Assembly: GCA_947853665.1 (NCBI GenBank) | Contig: CANTXF010000017.1 | Location: 121,510 to 185,509 of the forward strand | From: an uncultured Deferribacterales bacterium | GTDB lineage: Bacteria; Chrysiogenota; Deferribacteres; Deferribacterales; Mucispirillaceae | Reading direction: 5' to 3' | DNA: 64,000 nucleotides | Part shown: positions 24,624 to 33,455 of the stretch, piece by piece | Layout: each line of letters begins with the position of its first letter | Position numbering within the stretch: position 1 is the stretch's first letter | Position numbers and translations under genes: made by a program | Notes under the pieces: generated by a model | Database searches by the model: none | What the model was told of the DNA's origin: nothing | What the model saw: only the letters and a program-made list of their open reading frames with translations

Positions 24624-27423
24624 CGATATAATCATCAGGGGAGCCAGACAGCACAACCTTAAAAACATAAATCTGGACATCCCTAAAAATAAACTTGTGG
24701 TAATTACCGGCGTAAGCGGTTCCGGCAAATCCACCCTCGCTTTCGACACCCTCTACGCGGAAGGGCAGAGGCGTTATGTCGAATCCCTTTCATCCTACGC
24801 CCGCCAGTTTCTGGAGCTTATGGAAAAGCCCGATGTGGATCTGATAGAATATCTTTCCCCGGCCATAAGCATAGAGCAGAAATCCATAAGCAGAAACCCC
24901 CGGTCCACCGTGGGCACCATTACGGAGATTTACGATTATATGCGCCTGCTTTTTGCAAGAACGGGCGAGGTGTTCTGCCCCGTGTGCGGCAAGAAGATAG
25001 AGTCCTCCACGGTTCAGAATATAGTGGACGCCGTTATGGCTCTGGGCCAGGGAGCCAGGGTGGAGATCCTCGCCCCGGTAGTTCGCGGCAAAAAAGGGGA
25101 GTTTAAAAAATATTTTAAAGACCTGCTTAAAGACGGCTTCGTGAGAGCCTACGTGGACGGGGAAAGCGTGCGGCTTGAAGAAGATATAAACATAGATAAG
25201 AACGTTAAGCACGACGTTTCCGTCTCCATAGACAGGATAATTCTTAAAGACGACGTTGTCCGCCGCCTGACCGATTCGGTGGAGATAGCTTTAAGGAAAG
25301 CCGACGGTCTTGCCGAGATTTTATGCGGCGGAGAAAAGCGTCTTTACAGCGAGCGTTTCGCCTGCACGGATTGCAACGTGAGCTTCGCGGAAGTGGAACC
25401 CAGGATTTTTTCTTTCAATAACCCTTTCGGCGCCTGCCCAGACTGCGAGGGCATAGGAGAACGGGCCGTTTTCGACGAGACGGTTATCGTGCCCGACCCG
25501 TCCAAAAGCATAAGAGACGGAGCCATAAAGGCTTGGGAGCAGTTTGATAATTTTCATTTCTACAACACCCTTAACGCCCTTGCGGAAAAATATCGCATAG
25601 ATATGAATAAGCCCTGGAAGGACTTGCCGGAAAAGGACAGGGATATAATCCTCCGGGGGGCGGACGAGCCGCTTGAGCTTTTTACCTTTAAGGGCGATAA
25701 AAAGGTTTTTTACGAAAAGGAATTCGACGGCGTTTTCGGGGAGCTTGAAAAAATGCTCTCCTCCGATATTCTTTCGGAGGTGGAAAAAGCCAAAAAATAT
25801 ATGACCTATATGCCCTGCAAAACCTGCGGCGGCACGAGGCTTAAGCCGGAAAGCCTTTCGGTAAGGATAGGCGGCCTTAATATCGCTCAGATTTCCCGCA
25901 TGAATATACTTGAGGCCGAGGCTTTTTTTGAAAACCTTTCCTTTACCGGCTTCAAAAAGGAAGTGGCGGAGAAAATAATCGCAGAAATACTGCGCAGGCT
26001 GCGTTTTCTGAACGACGTGGGAATAGATTATATTACTCTGGACAGGAAATCCGCCACCCTGTCCGGCGGGGAAGCCCAGCGCATAAGGCTTGCCACCCAG
26101 ATAGGCTCCGGCCTGACAGGCGTTCTCTACGTTCTGGACGAGCCTTCTATCGGCCTGCACCAGCGGGATAACGATATGCTCATATCCACCCTTAAGCGCC
26201 TGCGGGATATAGGCAACAGCGTTATAGTGGTGGAGCACGACGAGGATACGATATACGCCTGCGACCATGTTATAGACATGGGGCCGGGAGCAGGCAGAAA
26301 GGGCGGCGAGGTTGTTTTCTCCGGCGCTCCATGCGATTTGGTCAAGGACGAAAAATCTCTTACCGGCCTTTACCTTTCCGGCAGGCTTGAAATACCCGTC
26401 CCGAAAAAGCGCGTTAAGCCTTCGGGGAAATTTATCTCCGTAAAAGGCGCCTCGGAGCACAACCTTAAAAATATAGACGCGGATTTTCCCGTGGGCCTTA
26501 TGACGTGCGTTACGGGCGTAAGCGGCTCTGGAAAATCCACCCTTGTGCTTGATATTTTATATCCGGAGATCATGAAGCAGTTTTACGGCTCCTCGGAAAA
26601 ACCGGGGGCTCATAGAGCCGTTGAGGGGCTTAATTTTATAGATAAGGTCATAGATATAGACCAGTCCCCCATAGGGCGCACGCCCCGCTCCAACCCCGTT
26701 ACCTACACAGATATATTCAAGGATATAAGAGACCTTTACGCCATGTCGCCGGAGGCTAAGCGCAGGGGTTACGATTCGGGCCGGTTCAGCTTTAACAAAA
26801 AAGGCGGCCGCTGCGAAACCTGCCAGGGCGACGGGTATATAAAAATCGAAATGCACTTTCTTCCCGATATGTACGTAAAGTGCGACGCCTGCGGCGGCAA
26901 CCGCTACAACAGGGACACATTGGACATTGCCTATAAGGGTAAAAATATCGCGGAAGTTCTGGATATGACGGTCAACCAGGCCGCCGAGTTTTTCGATAAT
27001 ATCCCCAAGCTGAAAAATAAGCTGACCGTCCTGAAAGACGTGGGGTTAGGGTATATAAAGCTGGGGCAGCCTGCAACTACCCTTTCGGGGGGCGAGGCCC
27101 AGAGGGTGAAGCTTTCCAAAGAGCTTATGAAGCGCTCCACCGGAAAAACCCTTTATCTTTTCGACGAGCCTACAACGGGCCTTCATTTCGACGATATAAA
27201 AAAGCTTACGGACATTTTCATGCGCCTGAGAGACGCGGGAAATACCGTGGTGATAATAGAGCATAACCTGGACGTGATAAAATGCGCCGACCATATTATA
27301 GATTTGGGGCCGGAGGGCGGCGTCCGCGGCGGCGAGGTGGTTTTTTCAGGCACGCCGGAAGAATGCGTTTCCTGTGAAAAGTCCTTTACCGGAAAATATT
27401 TAAAGTCTAAACTCGGTTTATGA
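24616..27423 (+). CDS. uvrA: UvrABC excision nuclease subunit A
   Basis: About 935 residues. UvrA is the damage-recognising ATPase of nucleotide excision repair. Two ABC ATPase modules are complete: Walker A GVSGSGKSTLAFDTLYAEG near 34 and GVSGSGKSTLVLDI near 640; signatures LSGGEAQRIRLATQIGSGL and LSGGEAQRVKLSKELMKRS. Zinc modules show CPVCGKKIE, CTDCN...CPDCEG and CETCQGDG...CDACGG. The ATG at 24616 overlaps the preceding stop by 8 bases; a TTG at 24604 is the alternative start. The stop overlaps the next ATG by 4 bases. Confidence 0.97.
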   Translation: MPDDIIIRGARQHNLKNINLDIPKNKLVVITGVSGSGKSTLAFDTLYAEGQRRYVESLSSYARQFLELMEKPDVDLIEYLSPAISIEQKSISRNPRSTVGTITEIYDYMRLLFARTGEVFCPVCGKKIESSTVQNIVDAVMALGQGARVEILAPVVRGKKGEFKKYFKDLLKDGFVRAYVDGESVRLEEDINIDKNVKHDVSVSIDRIILKDDVVRRLTDSVEIALRKADGLAEILCGGEKRLYSERFACTDCNVSFAEVEPRIFSFNNPFGACPDCEGIGERAVFDETVIVPDPSKSIRDGAIKAWEQFDNFHFYNTLNALAEKYRIDMNKPWKDLPEKDRDIILRGADEPLELFTFKGDKKVFYEKEFDGVFGELEKMLSSDILSEVEKAKKYMTYMPCKTCGGTRLKPESLSVRIGGLNIAQISRMNILEAEAFFENLSFTGFKKEVAEKIIAEILRRLRFLNDVGIDYITLDRKSATLSGGEAQRIRLATQIGSGLTGVLYVLDEPSIGLHQRDNDMLISTLKRLRDIGNSVIVVEHDEDTIYACDHVIDMGPGAGRKGGEVVFSGAPCDLVKDEKSLTGLYLSGRLEIPVPKKRVKPSGKFISVKGASEHNLKNIDADFPVGLMTCVTGVSGSGKSTLVLDILYPEIMKQFYGSSEKPGAHRAVEGLNFIDKVIDIDQSPIGRTPRSNPVTYTDIFKDIRDLYAMSPEAKRRGYDSGRFSFNKKGGRCETCQGDGYIKIEMHFLPDMYVKCDACGGNRYNRDTLDIAYKGKNIAEVLDMTVNQAAEFFDNIPKLKNKLTVLKDVGLGYIKLGQPATTLSGGEAQRVKLSKELMKRSTGKTLYLFDEPTTGLHFDDIKKLTDIFMRLRDAGNTVVIIEHNLDVIKCADHIIDLGPEGGVRGGEVVFSGTPEECVSCEKSFTGKYLKSKLGL

Positions 27424-29243
27424 AAAAGCAAACGGCGCTGAAACGTTTTTTTTCCGTTTTCCTTCTGGTCTGCCTCTCCTTTTCCGGCGAGGCTCTTGCG
27501 GGCCAGATAGAGGATATATACAAGGACCTTACGGTTCTCGATAAAACCTCTAAAATAAGCAGGCGTTCCTACGTTATAACTGCCGATAAGTTTTATAAGA
27601 TATATTCCTCCGACCCTACCGCCCGCCGGGCGGACGAGGCCCTTCTCGGAGCGGCCAGGGCCTACCGCAGAAGCTACGAGCGTTTTAAAATAACGGAGGA
27701 TATGGATAAATCCCTGCGCTATTACAGGATACTTCAGGGTTCCTTTACATCCGCAGCCGCCAGGGACGCCTATCTCGAATGCGCCGACGTTTTCGCCGGC
27801 AGGAGAGATACCGCTTCGGCCAAATTTACCCTTAATAAGCTCATATCCAAGCATCCGGACAGCACCCAGGCCAGAAAGGCCAAAACCAGGCTGGCCGCCC
27901 TCGAAAAAAAGACCGGCAGAGAAGGCATAAAGCCTGCTCCGGAAAGATACGCTGCCTCTGATTCCGGCGCGGCTCCATCCGCCCCACCTCCCGTCAGGAC
28001 GGCTCCGGCAGCTCCCGCGGTTCCTGCTCCCGCTCCCGCTCCGGTGGAAACCGTAAGGGTAAGCTCTCCCGCGCCTTCTTCCGGTATAGTTACCGTGCGC
28101 GGGGTGCGTTATTTTTCCGATAAGGATTATACCAGAGTGGTGGTAGACCTTTCCTCCAACGCCGGGTACGAAAGCAGATGGCTCAAAGAGGACCCTTCCG
28201 CCCACAAGCCGCCCAGGCTTACGGTTGATATAAGCGGCTCCGTAATAGAAAGCGATATAGCGCGGGTAATACCTATAAAAGACGGTCTTTTAAGCTCCGT
28301 CCGTCTGGGCTACCACGCCAGCGAAAAGCGCACCAGGGTCGTTCTGGATTCTGAAAACGTAAAGGATTTTACCGTTTTCCAGATGAGCAATCCCAGCCGC
28401 ATAGTCATAGACGTTTTTTCCTCCCCGAGGGACGCTTCTCCTTCCGTTCCGCCTCTTACGGTGGCTTCCGGCGGGAAAAGCGCCAAAAGTCCCAAAAGCG
28501 CCGATAAGGAAATGCCCGCGGCGAATAACAGGCAGCTTCCTTCGGAAATTACCCTGGGAGCGGCTCTCGGCCTTAAAATAAAGACTATCGTAATAGATGC
28601 GGGCCACGGCGGCAAAGACCCGGGCGCCGTATACAACAAACTGAAGGAAAAGGACATAGTCCTTGAAATAGCGAAATATCTCAGGGATTATCTGAAGCAG
28701 GACCCTTCCCTGAAAATACACATGACGAGGGATACGGATATTTTCATCCCCCTGGAGGAGCGGACGGCCATAGCCAATAAGCTGAAAGCGGATATTTTCG
28801 TTTCCGTTCACGCCAACGCTGCGAAAAATACTAAAGCCTCCGGTATAGAAACCTTCGTTTTCAACGTTACGAACGACAGGGCGGCACTCGAAGTGGCGGC
28901 TCTTGAAAACCAGGCCACCACCAAATCTATTTCCGACCTTCAGGGCATACTGAAGGATATACTTAAATATTCAAAACTGGAGGAATCCCTTTCTCTTGCT
29001 GGTTCCGTCCAGAACAGAACCGTCGCCGCCGCCGGGCTGCCAAAAAATAAAAACCTGGGCGTGAAGCAGGCGCCTTTTTACGTGCTCGTGGGAGCGAGGA
29101 TGCCTTCCATACTTGTGGAAACCGGCTTCGTTTCCAACAAAGAGGAGGCCGACAGGCTGCGCTCCTCCGCTTACCGTAAGAAAATAGCCAAGGGTATATA
29201 CGACGGCATAAGGGAGTACATAGAGAAGTATAACGGGCATTGA
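27420..29243 (+). CDS. N-acetylmuramoyl-L-alanine amidase, AmiC type with TPR-like N-terminus
   Basis: 607 residues. A signal peptide (about 1-28, ending SFSGEALAG) sends it to the periplasm. A helical TPR-like segment (30-165), a Pro/Ala-rich linker (170-225), an AMIN domain (about 228-335) and a second Ser/Pro linker follow. The C-terminal Amidase_3 zinc domain (390-605) shows IVIDAGHGGKDPGA, KEKDIVLEIAK, VSVHANAA and VETGFVSNKEEA. It cleaves the peptide from glycan during cell separation. The AMIN domain targets septal peptidoglycan, and the TPR part is an uncommon addition. It overlaps uvrA by 4 bases. Confidence 0.93.
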   Translation: MKKQTALKRFFSVFLLVCLSFSGEALAGQIEDIYKDLTVLDKTSKISRRSYVITADKFYKIYSSDPTARRADEALLGAARAYRRSYERFKITEDMDKSLRYYRILQGSFTSAAARDAYLECADVFAGRRDTASAKFTLNKLISKHPDSTQARKAKTRLAALEKKTGREGIKPAPERYAASDSGAAPSAPPPVRTAPAAPAVPAPAPAPVETVRVSSPAPSSGIVTVRGVRYFSDKDYTRVVVDLSSNAGYESRWLKEDPSAHKPPRLTVDISGSVIESDIARVIPIKDGLLSSVRLGYHASEKRTRVVLDSENVKDFTVFQMSNPSRIVIDVFSSPRDASPSVPPLTVASGGKSAKSPKSADKEMPAANNRQLPSEITLGAALGLKIKTIVIDAGHGGKDPGAVYNKLKEKDIVLEIAKYLRDYLKQDPSLKIHMTRDTDIFIPLEERTAIANKLKADIFVSVHANAAKNTKASGIETFVFNVTNDRAALEVAALENQATTKSISDLQGILKDILKYSKLEESLSLAGSVQNRTVAAAGLPKNKNLGVKQAPFYVLVGARMPSILVETGFVSNKEEADRLRSSAYRKKIAKGIYDGIREYIEKYNGH

Positions 29244-29291
29244 TCCTTGCGGGGCGCAGATTTGAGGCGGAGCTTCCGTTTTTATTAAGCC

Positions 29292-29320
29292 TTGTTATAT
29301 TGCGGTTTTTAATTTATATA
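29292..29320 (+). promoter_or_regulatory. Possible promoter upstream of fliR
   Basis: TTGTTA (29292-29297), 17 bases, TATATA (29315-29320). The predicted transcription start is at or one base before the fliR ATG, giving a leaderless message, so this is weak evidence. No clear sigma-28 or sigma-54 motif is seen in the 84-base gap. Confidence 0.3.
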
Positions 29321-29327
29321 TCGGGAC

Positions 29328-30110
29328 ATGGGTTTTGAGCAGCTTTTCGAGCCGGCCAGGCTTCTTACGTTTTTTTTCATAATGATACGGCTCGGCGGCA
29401 TATTTTTTACGGCTCCCATATTTTCCAGCGCGGTGCTTACCCCGCAGGTGCGTATGCTGCTGACCATTATGGTGGCGCTGGTGCTTATGCCCTTCGTAAC
29501 GCCTCTTACAGTAACGGACCCGAACGTATTGTGGATAATTCTCACGGCTTTTAAGGAAGTGCTTATAGGCGTTATAATAGGCGCCATGACGGGATTGCTT
29601 TTCTCCGCCCTGCAGCTTGGCGGCTATCTTGTGGATTATCAGATGGGTTTCAGCATGGTAAGCGTGATGGACCCTACCTCCAACGCTTCCGTATCGTTTA
29701 CCGGGCAGGTTTATAATATTCTCGCCACCCTTATATATCTTGCCGTAAACGGTCATCATATATTTTTAAGGGCCGTGTCCCAGTCCTTCGAATTTCTTCC
29801 TCTGGCCGCCTTCCAGTTTAATCCGGAGGGTGTAATGTTCGTGATATCCACCTTTGCCAAGGTGTTTATAGTGGCCATGCAGATAACGGCTCCCGTTTTT
29901 ATAGCCCTTATGATTACCAATGCCGTTATGGGCGTCATGGCAAGGCTTGTGCCCCAGATAAACCTTATGGTGGTGGGCTTTCCCGTAAAAATAGGCATAG
30001 GGGCCATAATGCTCATACTTAGCATGCAGTTTTTCTATATAGCCTTCGAAAAGGTAATGTTCGAATATTTCAGGCAGATAAAAAAGTTTTTCGAGATTAT
30101 GGGCGTTTAG
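29328..30110 (+). CDS. fliR: Flagellar export-gate protein FliR
   Basis: 260 residues, a polytopic inner-membrane protein that with FliP and FliQ forms the export gate of the flagellar type III secretion apparatus. The family pattern is seen in IMIRLGGIFFTAPIFSSAVL, LKEVLIGVIIGAMTGLLFSA and LGGYLVDYQMGFSMVSVMDP. It opens the order fliR-flhB-flhA. fliP and fliQ are not in the window. The ribosome site before the ATG is poor (CGGGA). Confidence 0.95.
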   Translation: MGFEQLFEPARLLTFFFIMIRLGGIFFTAPIFSSAVLTPQVRMLLTIMVALVLMPFVTPLTVTDPNVLWIILTAFKEVLIGVIIGAMTGLLFSALQLGGYLVDYQMGFSMVSVMDPTSNASVSFTGQVYNILATLIYLAVNGHHIFLRAVSQSFEFLPLAAFQFNPEGVMFVISTFAKVFIVAMQITAPVFIALMITNAVMGVMARLVPQINLMVVGFPVKIGIGAIMLILSMQFFYIAFEKVMFEYFRQIKKFFEIMGV

Positions 30111-30123
30111 CCCAGGGGTATAA

Positions 30124-31197
30124 ATGGCGGAAAACCAGGACGGAGCGGAAAAGTCCGAAGAGGCCACGGCCAAACGGAAGGAGGACACTCGCAAGGAAGG
30201 CAACGTTGCCAAAAGCATGGACCTTTCCTCCGGAGTGCTTCTCCTGGCCTCCATAGTGATACTTTATTACTACACTTCGTATTTCTTCGGCAATTTCGAG
30301 GAGCTTTTCAGAGAGATGTTCCAGTTTCACAAATTTACTGTGGATCAGGAATCGGCCCTGTTTCTCTATATGATGAGCCTTAAATTCATCGCCAAGGTGT
30401 CCCTGCCGTTTTTCGCCGCCATATTTGTTATCGCGGCCGCCATAAACGTTTTTCAGGTAGGTTTTCATATCTCCGGCAAGGCCATAGAGCCGAAATTCAG
30501 CAAGCTTAATTTTTTTACCAATTTTATGAAAACCTTTTTTAACAAGCGCAAGGTGGTCGACCTTATAAAGTCTCTTTTCAAGGTGTTCGTCCTTTCCGCC
30601 TATGCCTGGAGCATAGTTTCGGGAGAACTTGACGCCATAGTCCGCATGACGGACGCGGATATTATGGACCAGACCGTTTTTCTGGGAAAGCTGGTTTTCG
30701 AGATAGTTTTTAAAATAGGTATACTCGTCCTTTTTCTCGGCATTGCCGACTATATCTATCAGAAATGGCAGCACAACCAGGACATAAAAATGACGAAACA
30801 GGAAATAAAGGAAGAGTATAAGCAGATGGAGGGGGACCCTGTCATAAAAAACCGTATCCGTCAGGCCCAGAGGGAAGCCGCACGGCAGAGAATGATGGAG
30901 GAAGTGCCCAAATCCGACGTTGTAGTTACGAACCCCACTCACTACGCCGTTGCCATAAGGTACGATTTCGATAAGGACAGGGCGCCTAAGGTAGTCGCCA
31001 AAGGACAGAGGCTTATGGCCCTCAAAATAAAGGAGCTGGCCCGTATATCCGGCGTGAAGATACACGAAGACCCGCCCCTTGCCCGCACTCTTTTCAATTC
31101 TGTTGACATAGACGAGGAAATACCGGAAAATCTTTATAAAGCGTTAGCTCAAATATTAATGACCCTGGACAAATTCAAGCGCAGGCTTGGCGGTTAA
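30124..31197 (+). CDS. flhB: Flagellar export-switch protein FlhB
   Basis: 357 residues. An N-terminal charged stretch (EKSEEATAKRKEDTRKEGNV) is followed by four transmembrane helices and a cytoplasmic domain. The autocleavage site NPTH (in VVVTNPTHYAVAIRY, near residue 270) is intact, so the substrate-specificity switch from hook to filament export should work. The PPLARTLF block near 318 is also present. It lies 13 bases after fliR. Confidence 0.96.
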   Translation: MAENQDGAEKSEEATAKRKEDTRKEGNVAKSMDLSSGVLLLASIVILYYYTSYFFGNFEELFREMFQFHKFTVDQESALFLYMMSLKFIAKVSLPFFAAIFVIAAAINVFQVGFHISGKAIEPKFSKLNFFTNFMKTFFNKRKVVDLIKSLFKVFVLSAYAWSIVSGELDAIVRMTDADIMDQTVFLGKLVFEIVFKIGILVLFLGIADYIYQKWQHNQDIKMTKQEIKEEYKQMEGDPVIKNRIRQAQREAARQRMMEEVPKSDVVVTNPTHYAVAIRYDFDKDRAPKVVAKGQRLMALKIKELARISGVKIHEDPPLARTLFNSVDIDEEIPENLYKALAQILMTLDKFKRRLGG

Positions 31198-31221
31198 AGG
31201 GTTTCGGAGAAGCGGTAAACT

Positions 31222-33330
31222 ATGGCAGCGGAAGTACAGGCCAAGGCTCTCGGATTTTTGAAACAGGCTACCCGCCACACGGATATTGGCCTTGCGATAG
31301 GCGTTATGGGCATCCTTATAGTAATGGTTGTGCCCGTGCCTCCCATGCTGCTCGATATGCTCCTTACCGTAAGCATATCTGTAAGCGTTATAATACTTCT
31401 CGTGGCCCTTTACGCGGAAAGGCCCCTGGATTTTTCATCCTTTCCTTTCGTGCTTCTGCTTACGACCCTTTTCCGCCTTTCCCTTAACGTGGCCACGACG
31501 AGAACGATCCTCCTCCACGGCAACGAAGGCGTGGACGCTGCGGGCGAGGTTATCAGGGCTTTCGGCCAGTTCGTCGTGGGCGGCAATTTCGTCGTGGGTA
31601 TTATCGTTTTTATCGTTCTCGTAATGATAAACTTTATGGTCATCACGAAAGGCTCCGGCAGGGTGGCGGAAGTGGCCGCAAGGTTTACTCTGGACGCTAT
31701 GCCCGGCAAGCAGATGGCCATCGACGCGGACCTGAACGCCGGCATAATAGACGAGGACGAAGCCCGCAAGCGCCGTGAGGAAGTGCGCCGTGAGGCGGAT
31801 TTCTACGGCTCCATGGACGGCGCCAGCAAGTTTGTGCGGGGCGACGCCGTGGCGGGCCTTATAATAACTGCCATAAACATTATCGGCGGCCTTCTCATAG
31901 GCGCCATACAGTACGGCATGAGCTTTTCTGACGCGGCCAAGGTATTTACCATCCTTACGATAGGCGACGGTCTCGTGAGCCAGATACCGGCTCTTATAAT
32001 ATCCACGTCCGCCGGTATTGTGGTGACCAGGGCGGGAAATTCCGGCTCTCTTGCCAAGCAGCTTGGCAGGCAGCTTTTTCCCCAGGCGCGGATACTTTTC
32101 ATAACGGGAGGCATACTTCTCTTTTTCGCCATAATTCCCGGAATGCCTAAAATATCCTTTCTGTTTCTCGCCGCCGTATGTATCGGGGTAGGCTATCTTA
32201 TGCGCCGCAAAGCGGGAACCGTTAAGGAGGACGCGGACGCTCCTGGCGAAAGCGGCCAGGAGGCGGAAAAGCCCGCCTCGCCGGAAGAGGAGGAAGTCAA
32301 AGACCTGCTTGAGATGGATACGATGGAGCTTGAGATAGGCTTCGGCATAATACCCCTTGTGGACGCGTCCCAGGGAGGCACCCTTCTTAACAGGATAAAA
32401 TCCATAAGGCGGCAGATAGCCCTTGAAATGGGCTTTATAGTGCCTCCCGTCAGGATAAGGGACAATCTCCAGCTTGATTCGGATGAATATTCCGTGCTCA
32501 TAAGGGGCGTAAGAAGCGCCAAAGGTTCCGTCATGCCTGACAGGTATATGGCGATGAACCCGGCCGGAGGTCTTGACGACGTGGAGGGCATAGATACGAA
32601 AGAGCCTGCTTTCGGTCTGCCCGCCAAGTGGGTGGACGAGCTGGAAAAGGAAAAGGCCGAGCTTGCCGGATACACCATAGTGGATCCGGCCACCATAATA
32701 GCGACCCACCTTACGGAGATAATAAAACGCAACGCCTACGAGCTGGTAGGCAGGCAGGAGACCCAGGAGCTGCTGGACAAACTGAAGGAAAAGCATCCCA
32801 AAATTGTGGAGGACCTGGTTCCCGGCGTTCTGGATTTAAGCATAGTGAACCGGGTGCTGCAGAACCTTTTGCGCGAAAAAGTGTCCATAAGGAATCTGCA
32901 GACTATCCTCGAAGCCCTTTCCACTTACGGGGCCATGAACAAGGATATAGAATACCTGTCCGAAAAGGCCCGTTACGCCCTGCGCAGGCAGATAACGGAA
33001 AGCCTTCTGGCCTCCGACGGAAAGCTGTACGTTTTCGCGCTGCCCCAGCAGATAGAGCAGCTTGTTGTAAAGAGCCTGCACCCTTCCGACGAAGGACGCG
33101 AGGTTGTGCTGGACCCGGCCGTGGCGAGAAAGGTCCTTACCGCTCTTATGGAAAAAACGGACGAAATCACGGCCAAGGGCATACCTCCCGTGCTTTTCGT
33201 ATCCCAGCCCATAAGGTTCGCCATGAGGCGCTTCGTGGAGAAATACGCTCCCGCCCTCAATATTATAGCTCACACGGAAGTTTCCGACAGCGTGCAGATA
33301 GAATCCCTGGGCACTCTGGAAGTGGCCTAG
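31222..33330 (+). CDS. flhA: Flagellar export protein FlhA
   Basis: 702 residues. Eight transmembrane helices (about 20-320) include the conserved FHIPEP-family region RVAEVAARFTLDAMPGKQMA followed by IDADLNAGIIDEDEA. An acidic linker (GQEAEKPASPEEEEVKDLLE) follows, and then the large cytosolic domain that docks export chaperones (about 370-702). It forms the nonameric ring of the export gate. A good terminator follows, so the fliR-flhB-flhA unit seems to end here. Confidence 0.97.
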   Translation: MAAEVQAKALGFLKQATRHTDIGLAIGVMGILIVMVVPVPPMLLDMLLTVSISVSVIILLVALYAERPLDFSSFPFVLLLTTLFRLSLNVATTRTILLHGNEGVDAAGEVIRAFGQFVVGGNFVVGIIVFIVLVMINFMVITKGSGRVAEVAARFTLDAMPGKQMAIDADLNAGIIDEDEARKRREEVRREADFYGSMDGASKFVRGDAVAGLIITAINIIGGLLIGAIQYGMSFSDAAKVFTILTIGDGLVSQIPALIISTSAGIVVTRAGNSGSLAKQLGRQLFPQARILFITGGILLFFAIIPGMPKISFLFLAAVCIGVGYLMRRKAGTVKEDADAPGESGQEAEKPASPEEEEVKDLLEMDTMELEIGFGIIPLVDASQGGTLLNRIKSIRRQIALEMGFIVPPVRIRDNLQLDSDEYSVLIRGVRSAKGSVMPDRYMAMNPAGGLDDVEGIDTKEPAFGLPAKWVDELEKEKAELAGYTIVDPATIIATHLTEIIKRNAYELVGRQETQELLDKLKEKHPKIVEDLVPGVLDLSIVNRVLQNLLREKVSIRNLQTILEALSTYGAMNKDIEYLSEKARYALRRQITESLLASDGKLYVFALPQQIEQLVVKSLHPSDEGREVVLDPAVARKVLTALMEKTDEITAKGIPPVLFVSQPIRFAMRRFVEKYAPALNIIAHTEVSDSVQIESLGTLEVA

Positions 33331-33345
33331 GGCCCGCTTTTAGTG

Positions 33346-33370
33346 CCAAGGCGGGAGCCTTCGGTTTTTT
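33346..33370 (+). terminator. Intrinsic terminator after flhA
   Basis: CCAAGGC (33346-33352) pairs with GCCTT-c-GG (33357-33364, one bulged base) around a GGGA loop and is followed directly by six T (33365-33370). It lies 15 bases after the flhA stop. Confidence 0.75.
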
Positions 33371-33376
33371 AAGTTG

Positions 33377-33406
33377 TTGCAATAAAAATACTATTGGGAT
33401 TATAAT
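33377..33406 (+). promoter_or_regulatory. Strong sigma-70-type promoter for the flhF-cheA unit
   Basis: TTGCAA (33377-33382), an 18-base spacer and a perfect TATAAT (33401-33406), immediately downstream of the flhA terminator. The predicted start near 33413 gives a leader of about 43 bases to the flhF ATG at 33456. The late flagellar/chemotaxis block can thus be transcribed separately from the export-gate genes. Confidence 0.7.
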
Positions 33407-33455
33407 GTAAAACTCGGTTCGAGGCCCTGTTTTACTTGCGGAGAAACTGTATTTT

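Noticed and set aside
31435..32796. 453-codon frame antisense to flhA
   Set aside because: Shadow of flhA, Tyr/His/Gly-rich with no family features.
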